A stretch of 64,000 bases of DNA, from the NCBI GenBank assembly GCA_030512335.1, contig JAULSU010000007.1, forward strand, positions 372,001-436,000, given 5' to 3'. The translations under genes were made by a program, and so were the position numbers. Under the pieces are notes generated by a model. That model worked only from the letters and a program-made list of their open reading frames with translations. It made no database searches and was not told where the DNA came from. The first letter of the stretch is position 1, and each line of letters opens with the position of its first letter. Shown here piece after piece: positions 22,880 to 33,865 of this stretch. Source of the stretch: Immersiella caudata. Its lineage: Eukaryota > Ascomycota > Sordariomycetes > Sordariales > Lasiosphaeriaceae.

Positions 22880-23450
22880 TTGTGTGAAGGCCTTTGAAGA
22901 TGCTGATGAGGCCTCCAAGAGTGAAAGAACGCCCTGTGGGAACGGAAACAGCGACGTTTCGGCACATCTGCAACACTGATTCGAGGGTACTTCTGACCTC
23001 CTTCTCCGCCGGGAAGCGTTTTTCAAATGCAAGCGAAACCCATTCAAAACGCATGAACGCCTTATAGCCCTGACACAAGCCCTTTCAGAATGGAAATGAC
23101 GCCGCTGAGAAACGTTCTTGGCCCTTCCTTCCTGCTGAAAAGGCCTGTCAAAATGCACAAACGCCTTCGATAGCCCCTTCAATACGCCCCATTAGAACAT
23201 GCATAACACCGCTTCGAAACTTGCCTATCTACGCCTCCTTCAGAAAGGAAGGCTCAAAGACCCCATCAATGTGTTTTAGAAATGTATATAGCCCTTATGT
23301 CCTTTCAGACAGGGCCTTTGGAAATAGAAATCGCGCATCCTGGAATCTTCTTCAAACCTGCCATCTCCTTCATAAGGTGTTATGTAACGGAAATGATGTC
23401 TTCTCGAGACTTGATCAAGGCATTCACCAACGAAAGCAATGGTATTTCCA
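22880..23450 (+). repeat. Degenerate 21-bp (seven-codon) repeat tract
   Basis: On the plus strand the sequence keeps a 21-bp rhythm, with units that begin GCCTTT/GCCCTT and code for heptads of the form A-F-x-(D/N/K)-A-x-x; early units read KAFEDADEAS and later ones PFQNGNDAAEK. Stops and drift break the frame, so this is a decayed repeat-protein segment. A similar heptad tract is on the minus strand at 53767-53955. Edges are approximate. Confidence 0.45.
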
Positions 23451-24243
23451 ATACAGCAAACGCTGTGCCGGTACTTCACAAAGCCTATGCAGACCAGGAT
23501 GTTGGGTCTCACGCACCACGTAGCTGGCTGGTTGTTTATTTTGTCCAGAGCCTGTCAAGATCATCGAGGTGTTGACAGAGTGACCTAAACAGCTTCCAAC
23601 TTGCAAGCTCGAAAAAAAAAGATAGTATAAGCACAACCTAAATTATAATAACTCGGAGCAACTGTCTAAAACAGTCGACATCGATAGCTCTAGAGACCGT
23701 GTTCTGGATGGTAATTATGGGGTTTAACTATCATCTCTTCACTGTAGTGTAGAGGATATAAACACAAAGAACATGAAAGTTTACTACACTCCCAGGGCAA
23801 ACCCTCCAGTCGTCACTCACATCCTACTCCTCTCCATCCCCTTTCCCTTCCCGTTCCCCTTGTCCCCTAATATGGCGTCCATATCTCTTGCTACAGGGCA
23901 TATAGCACCACTCGACGGATGCATCGAATCTTTGCCAAGTGTGACACCGAAAGACAGGCCATTGGGAAAGTTGCTAATGGGCGTCCAAGAACGTAAGCCT
24001 ACCGGGTAGATACCGTATATAACCATGCTCAGAGCTACAACCTAGAAAATATCAACCCCTGACAGTCAGACACCACTAAGAAGTTCGCCATACTCCCGAT
24101 CGTTGTATCAATAAACAAATTTAACTCGACAGCTACCCCAGAAATACCCGAGCACGATCCCCCATGCCCCCCTCAAATAACCGAAGACTTCCCCCGACTC
24201 AACCGCACGAAATTCAGTACACTGCTCGAAACAATCCCCCTCA
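23451..24243. other. Intergenic, nothing recognised
   Basis: Mildly AT-rich; a pyrimidine-rich stretch near 23820-23865. No gene structure seen. Confidence 0.45.
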
Positions 24244-24827
24244 TCACTTCCTCCTTCTCCCCTTCCCCTCCCTCTTCGGCCCCTCCACCTTCCACATCTC
24301 GATTGCCGTCCACTTCAACTCCGGATCCGAACTCCCAATCCCCACAGCCGCCATCTTATTGACCCACTCGTACCTCGGATGTCCCGTCTCCCATTTGATC
24401 CTGGTGTGTGTCGAGACTAAATCCTCCTGTTGCGGGCCTTCTGATTGGCCGTAGATATTGGCGCCATCGGATGTGCGAAGGTGGTAGCGGGCTTCGACTT
24501 TGAAGGCGCCTACGGATGGGTGGCCTAGGCCCCAGTCGCCGCCGACGGGGGGGACGGTTGCTAGAATGTGTGAATAATCCTAAAGGGTAGAGGGGGAAGG
24601 AGCGGTAGAGGATTACCGGATAGAACGGGACCAGTGAAGGATCCCCCTGTGATAGCAAAGAAATTGCGATCACCGAGGGGGCCAACACCAATGGCGATAG
24701 GAGGGGCGAGGGTGAGGTTGAGTGTGCCGAGGTAGGAGAGGCTTGGAGCCGGAGGGGTGGGGTTTGCATTGGCGATAGAGGCGACGAGGAGGCCGGAGAC
24801 GGCGGTGGTCACAGTCGGAATCCACAT
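24244..24827 (-). CDS. Secreted DUF3237-family protein
   Basis: Two exons, 24827-24617 and 24560-24244, joined across a 56-bp intron (GTAATC...TCTAG) give 175 residues. An N-terminal signal peptide (about residues 1-22, ending near ANANP) precedes the DUF3237 barrel: SLSYLGTLNLTL at the start, GDRNFFAITGGSFTG before the splice, GDWGLGHPSVG and EARYHLRTSDGANIYGQSEG after it, and WVNKMAAVGIG near the end. The C-terminus is basic (GKGRRRK). Function of the family is not established; members are small beta-barrels in fungi and bacteria. Identification by pattern is firm; the splice model is strongly supported by continuity of the domain. Confidence 0.85.
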
Positions 24828-25582
24828 TTTGTATAAGGTGGCTGCAAACTGATATTAGACTCGGGGAGAAAGTGATAACGGTCCGAGACATTGCGTTCTG
24901 GATCTAACTGGGAACATGGTGCTTCTTATACCCCAAACCGAACCATCCGCCTATTCACCTCCTCGTTGGACCCGGTCACTCAATCCAGAACCCGAACGTG
25001 GGACTTTCCGCTCCAGGGTCTCATCCAACCGCTTGGTAATGCAACCCCTTTTCAGCTTCGAACTCATAACCGACCCCGTAAACGAAAGGGCTTGTGTCAG
25101 CCCTTGCAGATACGCGCATTAGGAGCCGCGTTCCAACCCGGGAAACGAGCTGACTGGTGAATAAGAGGCAGTCTTGGCAGCAGGTCCACAGGACCTGGAA
25201 ACTTCGGACCGTGACATCCTACAAACATCGGCCGGTGGTCCGTTTCTGAAAGTCGCGGAGACGAACGGAGCACGGCGTCGGCGGGTTTTCGGCGGCTCGC
25301 TCGGCTTCCGAGTCGCATCCTCGCAAACGGGTCGATTTTTGGTGAACGCGGCCCTTGCATGGTGTGACGTTGTAGAATGGCTGCTGCAGCAATGCGCGTC
25401 GCCATAGTTGCTCTCCGAGTCTTGCATTGTTGCTCATGTCACAAAAAACAAAACTCCCGCAACGGCCGTGTTTCTAGGCAACCCCTTGTTCAGTAGCTTT
25501 ACTTTAAGCTTGACATCCGCCTACACTCCACTCTGATGGCTTGCATTCTCCCAGTTGTCCGCTTGAGCCAAAAAGAAATCGT
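24828..25582. other. Intergenic, nothing recognised
   Basis: Upstream region of the DUF3237 gene, then open frames on both strands without family resemblance. Confidence 0.45.
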
Positions 25583-25655
25583 CGACCACGGTGCGACTCG
25601 AACGCACAATCTCCAGAGCCGAAATCTGGCGCCCTAGCCATTGGGCCACGCGGCC
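25583..25655 (-). tRNA. tRNA-Arg (anticodon UCG)
   Basis: The minus strand gives a 73-nt cloverleaf: acceptor GGCCGCG pairs with CGTGGTC, a D arm containing GGCCCAATGGCTAGGGCG, anticodon stem CCAGA/TCTGG with a seven-base loop whose central triplet is TCG, and a T arm with GTTCGAGTC between TGCG and CGCA. It has no intron. TTTATTT follows the 5' side on the plus strand. It decodes CGA arginine codons. Confidence 0.93.
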
Positions 25656-26037
25656 TTTATTTATAGATGATTTTTGTGATCGTAAGCCTGCTCTATCAGT
25701 CTACAGCGCAGCGAATCCATCGTGATGACAACCCCTGATTATCAGAAGTTGCCGGGGGGTCGGGAAAGAAATGGGCAAAGTCATCACCGGTTCGATGATT
25801 CACTTGTCAGGCGGATCTCTTTTTATTCTTCTTGCCCGACTAGCTGCTACGCTAATCCTCTATTTGTACATGATCCCCGAGCAACGTTGTACGTCTACAG
25901 CCTTCCGCCCAGCACTAGAAACTCCCTGCTCCCAAGCCGACGCTATCAAGTGATTCAAAGAGTTAAAGATCAATCACCACTTGACAGAAAACATTAACAC
26001 GCAGAAGAAAACAGCCCCCAAAAGAAAGGGAATCACT
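25656..26037. other. Intergenic
   Basis: Between the tRNA and the F-box pseudogene; no gene or repeat seen. Confidence 0.5.
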
Positions 26038-27203
26038 TCATGCGAGTCGACACATGTCCCTCGTGAAGTCCTGACTCGGCTCCCAGAACGTCGGCTGTCT
26101 GGTAGCGGTCGGAAACATGTCTTCCAAGAATCCATCTGGATCGCGTGCGGGATCCTCCCGTCTCCACGCAGGCCACAATGTCCACAGCGTGCCAGCCCCT
26201 ATCTCGAGCACTTCCAGCCGCAAGAACCCCTCCAACGAATGAAAGCCCTGCATCTCGGCCTCTAGCAGCGGTCTCAAGTATCGCGAGCCCTAATTGTCAA
26301 ATCTAACCTCCCGCAACGTGGACTTACACTGCGCAACCGCCTTCCAGAGCTCCCATTCCAGTGAGTTGTTGCCGTCCTATGAGAGACCCAGAACTTCCAA
26401 ATTTGGCATGGATGCTAACACAATGTGCAATTGACGCGTCCAGATGGGACAGCTCTTCTCGAACTCCAGGCGGCGGATCCCAGCGAGGGCTGGGTATCTC
26501 GTGGTGATATCAGGCACGATGGGACCGTGGGGACCATCAATCGTGAGGAAGTCAGTCCACAGCTCGGTGACGGGCGCACTGAAGAGGGGAGAACTGTCGA
26601 GAACGTCGAGGTCTCCGCCCTCTCCATCGCAGAGGCTCGTGATTTCCGATACGCGGGGGCGCGGAAACACGGAGGAGGAGCTCAAAGTGCGATGACGCGT
26701 CAGAGTTGGCATCTTCCGCCAGCCGTCGGGGGGAAGGCTCAGGCAGGTGAGGTGCGGTGCAATCCGTAAAACGACGAGCTCAAGCAGTAATAGGACGACT
26801 GGACAGCGCATCTTGCGCATCGGCCCGTCTGGTCCGTACCATTGAGGAAGGCGGTCATCCTGGGAGTCGAGGGTGGGTAGGCTGAGCTTGGTGACTTGGG
26901 GTGTCAACACGACGAGTATCATTTGGGCTGAGGTCACTACGCCCCAAGCCACATGTTGGCAGTAACTTCCACCTTGAAAGGCCTGAAGTGAAAAGCTAGA
27001 TCTGGACCGAGATCCAATGCCCGTAGGAGGTGAGCCAGCTGGATTTGGGAAGGGTTCTTAGAGTCAAAATGAGGTAAAGACAAGCGGCTGGATGGCAGCG
27101 CCGAGAGACGTGCATGTGCGTGAAAGTCCTTATAGATCTCGGCGACTAGCTTAGATCACATCTTCAAGAGTAGCTTAACCGGTAGGTCGTCGATAGTGAG
27201 CAT
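26038..27203 (-). pseudogene. F-box protein pseudogene
   Basis: Reading the minus strand from 27203, the sequence starts as an F-box (MLTIDDLPVKLLLKM), is stopped by an in-frame TGA, then continues as leucine-rich F-box-protein sequence (LAHLLRALDLG). After a stop and frame change, a 191-codon segment (26952-26377) ends with the LRR-like PNLEVLGLS. Two further in-frame TAG/TAG-type stops separate this from DGNNSLEWELWKAV and LEVLEIGAGTLW, which runs to 26038. The several stops in otherwise protein-like sequence indicate a dead gene; stops could come from C-to-T changes, but other causes are possible. The intact F-box gene at 27516-29248 is adjacent and on the same strand. Confidence 0.68.
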
Positions 27204-27515
27204 AGTGGCATCAGGGAAGCCTCCGAGTCAGAGACGGTGGGCGAGCGAGGAATTCTACCAGTGATGGTGGTCTTGAGTGGAAGATATTGCTATTTAGACT
27301 TGAAGTGTGTAAGTCTGTGCGAAACAGCTGACGAGCAAAGCAATGAGCAATCCGTCCCAATGCTAGGCAGCCATGCTAGACACCAGCTTGTGCCAAGAAA
27401 ACGTGTCATGCTGGAAAGTCCAGGAAGCCGCCGTGCTGCCACAATTCGCGTTCCCGACGATGTGCGCAACCCGAAAATATCTCCCCTTTTCTGATACGCC
27501 GCCGTGCGGTTCAAC

Positions 27516-29248
27516 TCACTCGCTGTCTTGGCTCCGAGTCCCCTCTGAGTTATCATAGCTCGAATCTCCGTACCTCTCGTACTGTGCGTAGTAGCGGGGA
27601 TTCCAATCCATCGCTTTGAAGGACACTCGGCGGTCACCGTCGAGTCGAAGTGTATCCATCAGAAGGGTCATCCCACACAAGGAAGTCGGCCAACCACCCC
27701 TTCCCGGTATGCCTAAACCAACATTGGCAAAAATAGCCGCCGAAGAAGTAAAGTATACGTAGTTGGTTGGCTCAAAGGGCTCCTGGTCTGGTGTGAAATG
27801 AATCGTGAGCCGAAAATGTTTAGATAACGAAAAAATGAAAAACTGCAGTGGGGGTGGTGGGATGAGATAATCCACACCATGTGAACGTTGATGGTTTGGA
27901 ACGCCCGACCTCATGTACAGTGCCTCCGATATGGCCGGTATATCGAGATCGTCGGGTTGGAAGACTCCAGGCAATGGTGATTCCAACCTGAGTGATTGTG
28001 CCCGAAATGGTCGCGAAGCTGAATCCTTGCTCTTCTTGAGTGTTGAAACCCGCTCCGCTCGAAAGATACCAAACAGTACAACATCTGCCGCCTTCTTGAC
28101 CTCAGGAACAAAGTCACCATAGCCATGGGCGGATTCAGGGCGTCCTTGGCCTTCTTCGCCATCTACGTTTTCGAAGCAGGTGAGAAGAAACTCAGACATC
28201 CAAAGGTATTGCAAGATCACCCTCAGCACCCCAGCAGCCACGTGTGCAGGCTCTCCGGCAAGCATCTGGGACAGTTTCTCCTGCCAGGGGACAACCCACC
28301 GAACGCCATTATAGGGATGCCGTTCGATGAAGAAATTGAAGCGTGTTTCTCCGGGGTTGTCAAGAAACCGTGACGGGATGTGTTGCACACGAGCCTGCCT
28401 CAGAGATGAACTGACGAGCCATCGGTCAAGGGCTGTAAAGGGCCCCCCGCCGTCTGGGGTATCTCCAGCGAGGTCTAACTTGTAGACGGGGAAGCGTGAC
28501 AAGTAGTCACAGTGGCTCGGCAAAATCTTGAAATCGTCCGTTTTCGACAGGCTCCATGTCCGAAATGTCCGGAGCAGATCGATTCGGTAATGGTCTGCAA
28601 CTGGCTCGGATGAAGTGAGCTCGTTGGGAAAGAAAGGTTCGTTGTAAGCGCGAGCGAGCACCGCTCCCAGAAAGAGTGATGTGTATATAGAACCATGTAA
28701 ACGCTCTCGCCACTCGGCCATGCCAAAAGCCGGCTCTGGTGTTCCTTGCGGCGGCGGAGGAACCCGATCTGGTGGCCATTGTTCGCCTGAAAGCGGCAAA
28801 TGCAACGGAGTGCACGGATGGTTGAGAAAGCGGACCTCTACGCATCGGGCAAGGTGTTGTAGCCCAAGCAGGGCCTCGAGTTCGGGTCGGGTGAGATTTG
28901 GTAATTGAGATGCGCGGTCGAATTCCTCCGGATCGATCTCTGGGGGAAGCTCTCGCGCTGCATGGGCTGCGTGGACGACCGCTGTAGCACGCACCTGGCC
29001 TCCTGTCAGCCTCGATCTTCTTGGCTAGGAATCAGAACCGGATCAAAAGCACTCACTGCCATCAAGGCGCGCGAATACGCCGGGATCAGCCTGGGGCCCG
29101 CATGCCCGATGACGACTGGGGAATGGCTAAGCCACACCGAGTTCAGGTGGCGGCAGGCCAACCGCAGCGCCGTGATGTCGGCAAGCGAGTCGCATTGTTG
29201 GAAAACCTTGACAATAACTTCTGTCGGGGCTGCTAAAAACGGCTCCAT
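27516..29248 (-). CDS. F-box protein
   Basis: Substrate-adaptor-type protein of an SCF ubiquitin ligase (family role; targets unknown). Two exons, 29248-29057 and 28994-27516, with a 62-bp intron (GTGAGT...GCCAG), give 556 residues. The F-box is at the very N-terminus: LAAPTEVIVKVFQQCDS followed by ITALRLACRHLNSVW. The remaining 500 residues have no repeat I can name; they include NLTRPELEALLGLQHL near the start of exon 2 and a C-terminal tail rich in Tyr/Ser/Asp. This layout (N-terminal F-box, long unique C-terminus) is common for ascomycete F-box genes. An F-box pseudogene lies just downstream. Confidence 0.78.
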
Positions 29249-30302
29249 CGCACTGGGAAAGCTTGTTGTTGGCCTGTTGTTGGCGTTGCTGACCTGCTGT
29301 ATGCAATTTACGTTGAAGGTTGGAAGTTTTGCTCAAGCTGCGGGGCACGAAGGCAGACACGCGCTGTGATTCGCGACTTCCTCGTCAGCGTTCGGGGTGC
29401 GCCGAGACCTGCTGTGCAATGCCAAGCTCAGGTCGCCGCCAACCTCAAGGCGGGCAGAAATGAACATAAAGACCACCGAGTGCCATGGCATTCTATCTGA
29501 CGAAAAAAAGGGGAAAAGCCAAAAAAAAAGGGTGCCCAGCCCCAGGATTGAACTGGGAGTGTGCGGTTCCTATACTGCCCGTGTTCGTGTACTACCCCGT
29601 CCTCTGTACGACAAGTAATGCGAATGAGCTAAGACTGCTGTAGTTTCCTGGGTGAAGGAATCCTCCAAAGGCTGGCCGATACGGCACCTCCGGTCTCCAG
29701 TGGTGCTGCGCCGTGTTGACGGTACGGGTCCGGAGTCCATCGGCGGAATTGAGCACTTGCCCCCAACTTTAAATACTCCGCTGCGGCCAACCAGACTTTC
29801 TTCCTCAAGTCCAGCAAACAGACACAGCCCACCGCCCGAACGGCCGTACCTACGCCGCCGGCTCATACTTTATTGGCGGATATTGAAGCACCGGGAGTAG
29901 CACGACGGGTTACTACTGCTTCAAGCGGAGGGCAAGTCACGGTATTTGCCGGTCCGGTCGCGTCCCGTCACCCTCCCCCCAATTGGAGCGCATAGCGTAG
30001 AGATTCGCTCACTAAACCCGCCGCCCCGGTTGATCGGCTATGCAGATTACCGATCCATTAGCCGCGCCGCGGAGTGCGACGGCCGGTCGTCTGCTTCGTA
30101 TACGGCTTTCGGACATTTTTTTTCTCCCGCGGGGGATGTCACAAGGATTTCACACCATGACAAGCACATATTCCACCAATGCGTCGAGGCCATCTTTGCG
30201 CGGATTTGGCTCATAAACGGGCAGTCGAGGGAGGGCACGAAGTTCCCATTGTTCCTTCACCTTTGGTCGCGCCACCCTCGTTGAACGACGGTCTTCAACA
30301 CC
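29249..30302. other. Intergenic between divergent genes
   Basis: Upstream regions of the F-box gene (minus) and alpha-galactosidase (plus). Around 29530-29610 the minus strand has a tRNA-like T arm (CCCAG, TTCAATC, CTGGG) and a possible A box, but I could not build a full cloverleaf. Otherwise nothing seen. Confidence 0.4.
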
Positions 30303-31740
30303 ATGGAGTCTTGGAAAAGCACTCTCTTGTCTGGGCTCGCTGTCCTGGAGGTAGTGTCTGCGCTGAATGATGGAGTTGGGCTGAAGCCTCACATGGGATG
30401 GAGCAGTTGGGTGAGCAACTGACATCTCGCATTCCTCAGGACCTCTAAAGCTGACCATCGCTCCAGAATGTTGCGCAATGCAATGCTGCATCTGCCAAGT
30501 ACGCCCTAGACACAGCAGACAAGTTCATCTCGCTCGGACTCAAAGGCCTCGGATACGAGTGTGAGTGCCGATCTCCACGCCGTTTGACGCTGGCTGATCT
30601 GACACGTTTTAGACATCAACATTGACGATTGTTGGTCTACCAAGAGCCGTGACAGCAGCGGGAAGCTCGTGGCAGATCCGCAGAAGTGGCCCAACGGAAT
30701 CAAGGCAGTTGCCGACCAAATCCACGCCAAGGGGTTGAAGTTTGGCCTCTACGGGTGCGCCGGCGACAAGACTTGCGCTGGATATCCTGGCAGCGAAGGC
30801 CGTGAGAAGTCCGACGTTTCCCAGCTTGTTGGATGGGGCGTTGATCTCTGGTACGTTGTGCCAGCACTGATTCTCCCAAAGAGCTCCCTTTCTCATGATT
30901 CCCCTCTCCAGGAAATACGACAACTGCTACACCCCCTGCCAGCAGAACCCGCGCCCCCAAACTTGCCAGAACCCAGTCGGCAACACCAAGCAGTACTACG
31001 CCCCCATGCGCGACGCCCTCCTCGCCGCTTCCAGCCAGCGCAAGATCCACTTCAACCTCTGCAACTGGGGTCGCGACAGCGTTTGGACATGGGGCGCCAC
31101 CTACGGGCACTCCTGGCGGTATGGTTCCCCCCTCTTCCTTCCTCCCCGCTCACCGCTAACAGATCACAGCATGTCCGTAGACAACTGGGGTGACTGGGCC
31201 TCCGTCGAACGCATCGGCTCTTCGGCAGCCGACATCCACCAGTACTCCGGCCCCGGCGGCTTCAACGACCTCGATATGCTCTACCTTGGTTCTTCCAAGA
31301 TCAACGCCAACCAAGAAAAGCTCCACTTTGCGCTGTGGGCCATCACAAAGTCCCCTCTCGTTCTCGGTCTCGATCTCAACAAGATTTCCAATCATACCCT
31401 GACCATCATTCGCAACAAGGGGCTTATCGATATCAACCAGGACTCACTAGGGAAAGCTGCCACGACGTTTCGTCCGCCTGGAGCAGCGGCCCAGGTGCGA
31501 GGGAAGATATACCCCTACTGGGCCGGACCGCTATCCGATGGAGTGGTCATTGGACTTGCGGCAGGCACCCAGGCAGGGAAGTATGCAGTGGAGTTCACGG
31601 ATGTGCCGGGGTTGAAGGCAGAGACGGTGTACGAGTGGAAGGAGATGTATACCGGGCAGAGCGGATGGGGCACGGGAGTCAGCTTTGATATTGCGTTGCA
31701 TGATATGAGAGTTGTGAAGGTGTTGGTTCCGGCAGCTTAG
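30303..31740 (+). CDS. Alpha-galactosidase, GH27 family
   Basis: Retaining glycosidase that removes terminal alpha-galactose from galacto-oligosaccharides or galactomannan, probably secreted. Five exons: 30303-30410, 30467-30560, 30613-30850, 30912-31118, 31170-31740; 405 residues, all junctions in frame, introns of 51-61 bp. A signal peptide occupies about residues 1-20. GH27 landmarks: PHMGWSSW near the start, YINIDDCW, GLKFGLYGCAGDKTC, the nucleophile region WKYDNCY (D150 in this model), NLCNWGRDSVWTWG, and the acid/base region WRMSVDNW (D220). The length matches single-domain fungal enzymes without a carbohydrate-binding module. It is convergent with the methyltransferase gene, 197 bp between stop codons. 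Confidence 0.93.
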
Positions 31741-31937
31741 TCGGGGACCAGCTCTGTTGATGGATACATCCGAACCCCAGGCTCTATGGCACATTGCTCC
31801 ATCACCTTGCTTATCGTTGGTGCTCATCACCATGAATCCGTGGTTGTCCCCCTGTCGACTTACTCCCCTTTCTCCCCTACTTGAGCGACTGACTCAGATG
31901 CAACGTCTTTCGAGTGTTCCAGCCCCTTGGTCTGCGG

Positions 31938-32729
31938 TTAAAGCTTGCGAACCAAGTACCCACAATACTGTAACGATCCCGCTTCCCCAAGAACCTGATG
32001 ATTAACATCCCACTCCAAACCCTCAGGATTCAACAGCGACTCCGTGAGACGCTGCGGCATAGCCGTCACGTGGAGGAAGCGCCCGCCATCTTTCAAAACC
32101 CTGTGGACCTGTCACCAATGTCGTCAGCGAGCAAAAACAAAGGATCCAAAACACCCCACCCCACCCACTTCTCGAAGATAAGCCGATGTGTTATCCTTGA
32201 CCTCCTGCGGCGGACTCAACGGGCTCCCATGTATCATGGCATCAAGCGTCCCCTTGTCAAAGGCAACATCAACCGAGGCATCATCCACCCCATTCATATC
32301 TCTCACGTCCATCAGACGCCATTCAATGTCATGCTCGGCGTGGCGAGCCCTCATCAGCTGCACGACTGTCGATGAGAAGTCGACGCACAGCTGGCGTCTG
32401 TAGCCCCGCGAGGCAAGTTCCACGGGGATGGTCTTGAGCAGGGAAGGGGAAAGTTCATTAGCTGGGCCTGGAGAAAGGGGGGCAAACGGAGGTCTGGAAG
32501 AGAGAAGCGGCTTTTTTTTTTCGCTTACGCTGTCACCAGATCCGAGATGCAGAATGAGAGGATCATCCGCAGGTGCGAAGCCAGATGCCTCGAACAGGTT
32601 CGCAGCAAAGAAGGGCTCGAGGGTGGAAAAGGAGCGATACCACTCGTGCGTCGGTGCAGAGCCGTCGGATTGCGAGTAGTACTCGTCCCAGTACGAGGCG
32701 TGGCTGAGTCTGTCGTTTGCCGCTGTCAT
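31938..32729 (-). CDS. SAM-dependent methyltransferase, EEF1A-KMT/METTL13-like
   Basis: Three exons, 32729-32529, 32432-32169 and 32108-31938, give 211 residues of a class I methyltransferase. Motifs: ASYWDEYYS at the N-terminus, SAM-binding motif I as LHLGSGDS, CVDFSS for the acidic motif II, VAFDKGTLDAM for the motif IV region, and LKDGGRFLHVTA near the C-terminal strands. The closest known group is the small lysine methyltransferases acting on translation elongation factors (family inference from the motif set); the substrate is not shown. The introns are 96 and 60 bp. The start codon lies four bases from a 26-base homopolymer (C on the coding strand) that must be in the 5' leader or promoter. 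Confidence 0.85.
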
Positions 32730-32733
32730 TGTC

Positions 32734-32759
32734 GGGGGGGGGGGGGGGGGGGGGGGGGG
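32734..32759 (-). repeat. 26-base homopolymer beside a start codon
   Basis: Uninterrupted G26 on the plus strand, C26 on the coding strand of the methyltransferase, ending four bases before its ATG. Length could be affected by assembly error. Confidence 0.9.
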
Positions 32760-32995
32760 TAAACGAGTTGACGCCGAACTCTGGTGGTGTGGCAGATTCG
32801 ATGGCTGTTGATGACAGTGGGTTGCTGTGAGGTAAAACTTCAGCTGCCGGTCGGCCAACAGACTGCCCGTGGTACGGATACCAAGGTGGTTATAGGGCGA
32901 ATGAGCTTTTTGCAGCACGAGACAGCAAGGGAGTATTGAGATCTCCATATTTGGGCATGTCGACATGATGAGGCAATACAGAGGATACCAAAGGA

Positions 32996-33370
32996 GGATT
33001 TAGACTTTGACGATGGGAGTTGAAGATGTGGAGTTAGGGCGGCCGCCCCTTTAGCGCCACAGAACGGCCTCAGGGACTAAGTTTAAGGGTGGTTTAGACT
33101 TTGACGATGAGAGTTAAAAATGTGGAGTTAGGGCGGCGGCCCTTTCAACGCGACAGAACGACCTCGGGGACTAAGTTTAAGGGTGGTCTAGACTTTGACG
33201 ATGAGAGTTGAAAATGTGGAGTTAGGGCGGCTGCCTTTTCAACGCGACAGAACGACCTCGGGAGATAACTTTAAGGGCGGTTTAAACTTTTATAAAATGT
33301 GGAGTTAGGGCGGCGGCCCCTTCAACGACACAAAACGAGCTCGGAGAACAAATTCAAAGGCGGCGAGTCG
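32996..33370. repeat. Minisatellite, about 93-bp units
   Basis: Four imperfect units in a row, each containing TTTAGACTTTGACGATG, GTGGAGTTAGGGCGGC and a CAACGCGACAGAACG-like block; the last is shorter and most diverged. Noncoding. Confidence 0.85.
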
Positions 33371-33462
33371 CAATTCGTGTCAGGTGTTACACAGGTGACC
33401 GAGCTTTCGCTGAAAAGGCCCTCATGCCTTCCTTGCTACATTAAAGACCCTATCCGAGACTC

Positions 33463-33573
33463 GCCAGGTTCAAATTCCACACCTGATTCGACCCATCCCA
33501 GCGCCAGGCTCGAATTCCACACCTGATTCGACCCATCCCAGCGCCAGGCTCGAATTCCACACCTGACTCGACC
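33463..33573. repeat. 40-bp tandem repeat
   Basis: About 2.8 copies of a 40-bp unit containing GCCAGGCTCGAATTCCACAC and CTGATTCGACCCATCCCAGC. Copies two and three are nearly identical, so the duplication is recent. It ends 17 bp from the stop codon of the small cysteine gene. Confidence 0.9.
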
Positions 33574-33590
33574 CCGCCCTCACCACCTCC

Positions 33591-33865
33591 CTAAGACTCA
33601 GCAGAGACCGGAGCCGGAGCAGGTGCCGCCGGAGCCGGCTTCGCCATGGGCGGGTACTTTTTCCCGTCCTTCTCCACCTTTGGCTCACAGGTGCATCGAT
33701 CCGCCTCGGGGACACCGTCCAGGACTGCCGGGATGTGATTCCCGCATCCCTTCCAGGATGCCTTTTCTTTTGACGCATTCCAGTCAGCTCAATCCACTTG
33801 TGTCAAATGAAGGCGACTGCGGGGTTGAACTTACTGCAAACGCCACAATCAAGCTTAAAGCACAT
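33591..33865 (-). CDS. Small cysteine-containing conserved ascomycete protein
   Basis: Two exons, 33865-33835 (31 bp) and 33766-33591, give 68 residues; intron 68 bp with a GTAAGT donor. The protein starts MCFKLDCGVC, continues KKASWKGCGNHI and DRCTCEPK, then YPPMAKP, and ends in a Pro/Ala-rich tail. This cysteine arrangement (CxxxxCxxC, CGxH, CxC) and the PPM segment match a short, widespread, uncharacterised ascomycete family that I know by pattern; a metal-binding fold is likely (inference). The tiny first exon makes it easy to miss by automated calling. Confidence 0.75.

Noticed and set aside
29530..29620. tRNA-like sequence on the minus strand (T arm with TTCAATC)
   Set aside because: T arm is good, and an A-box-like TAGCTCATTCG is upstream, but no acceptor stem pairs with GCTGGGC and the anticodon arm cannot be closed; possibly a decayed or intron-containing tRNA.
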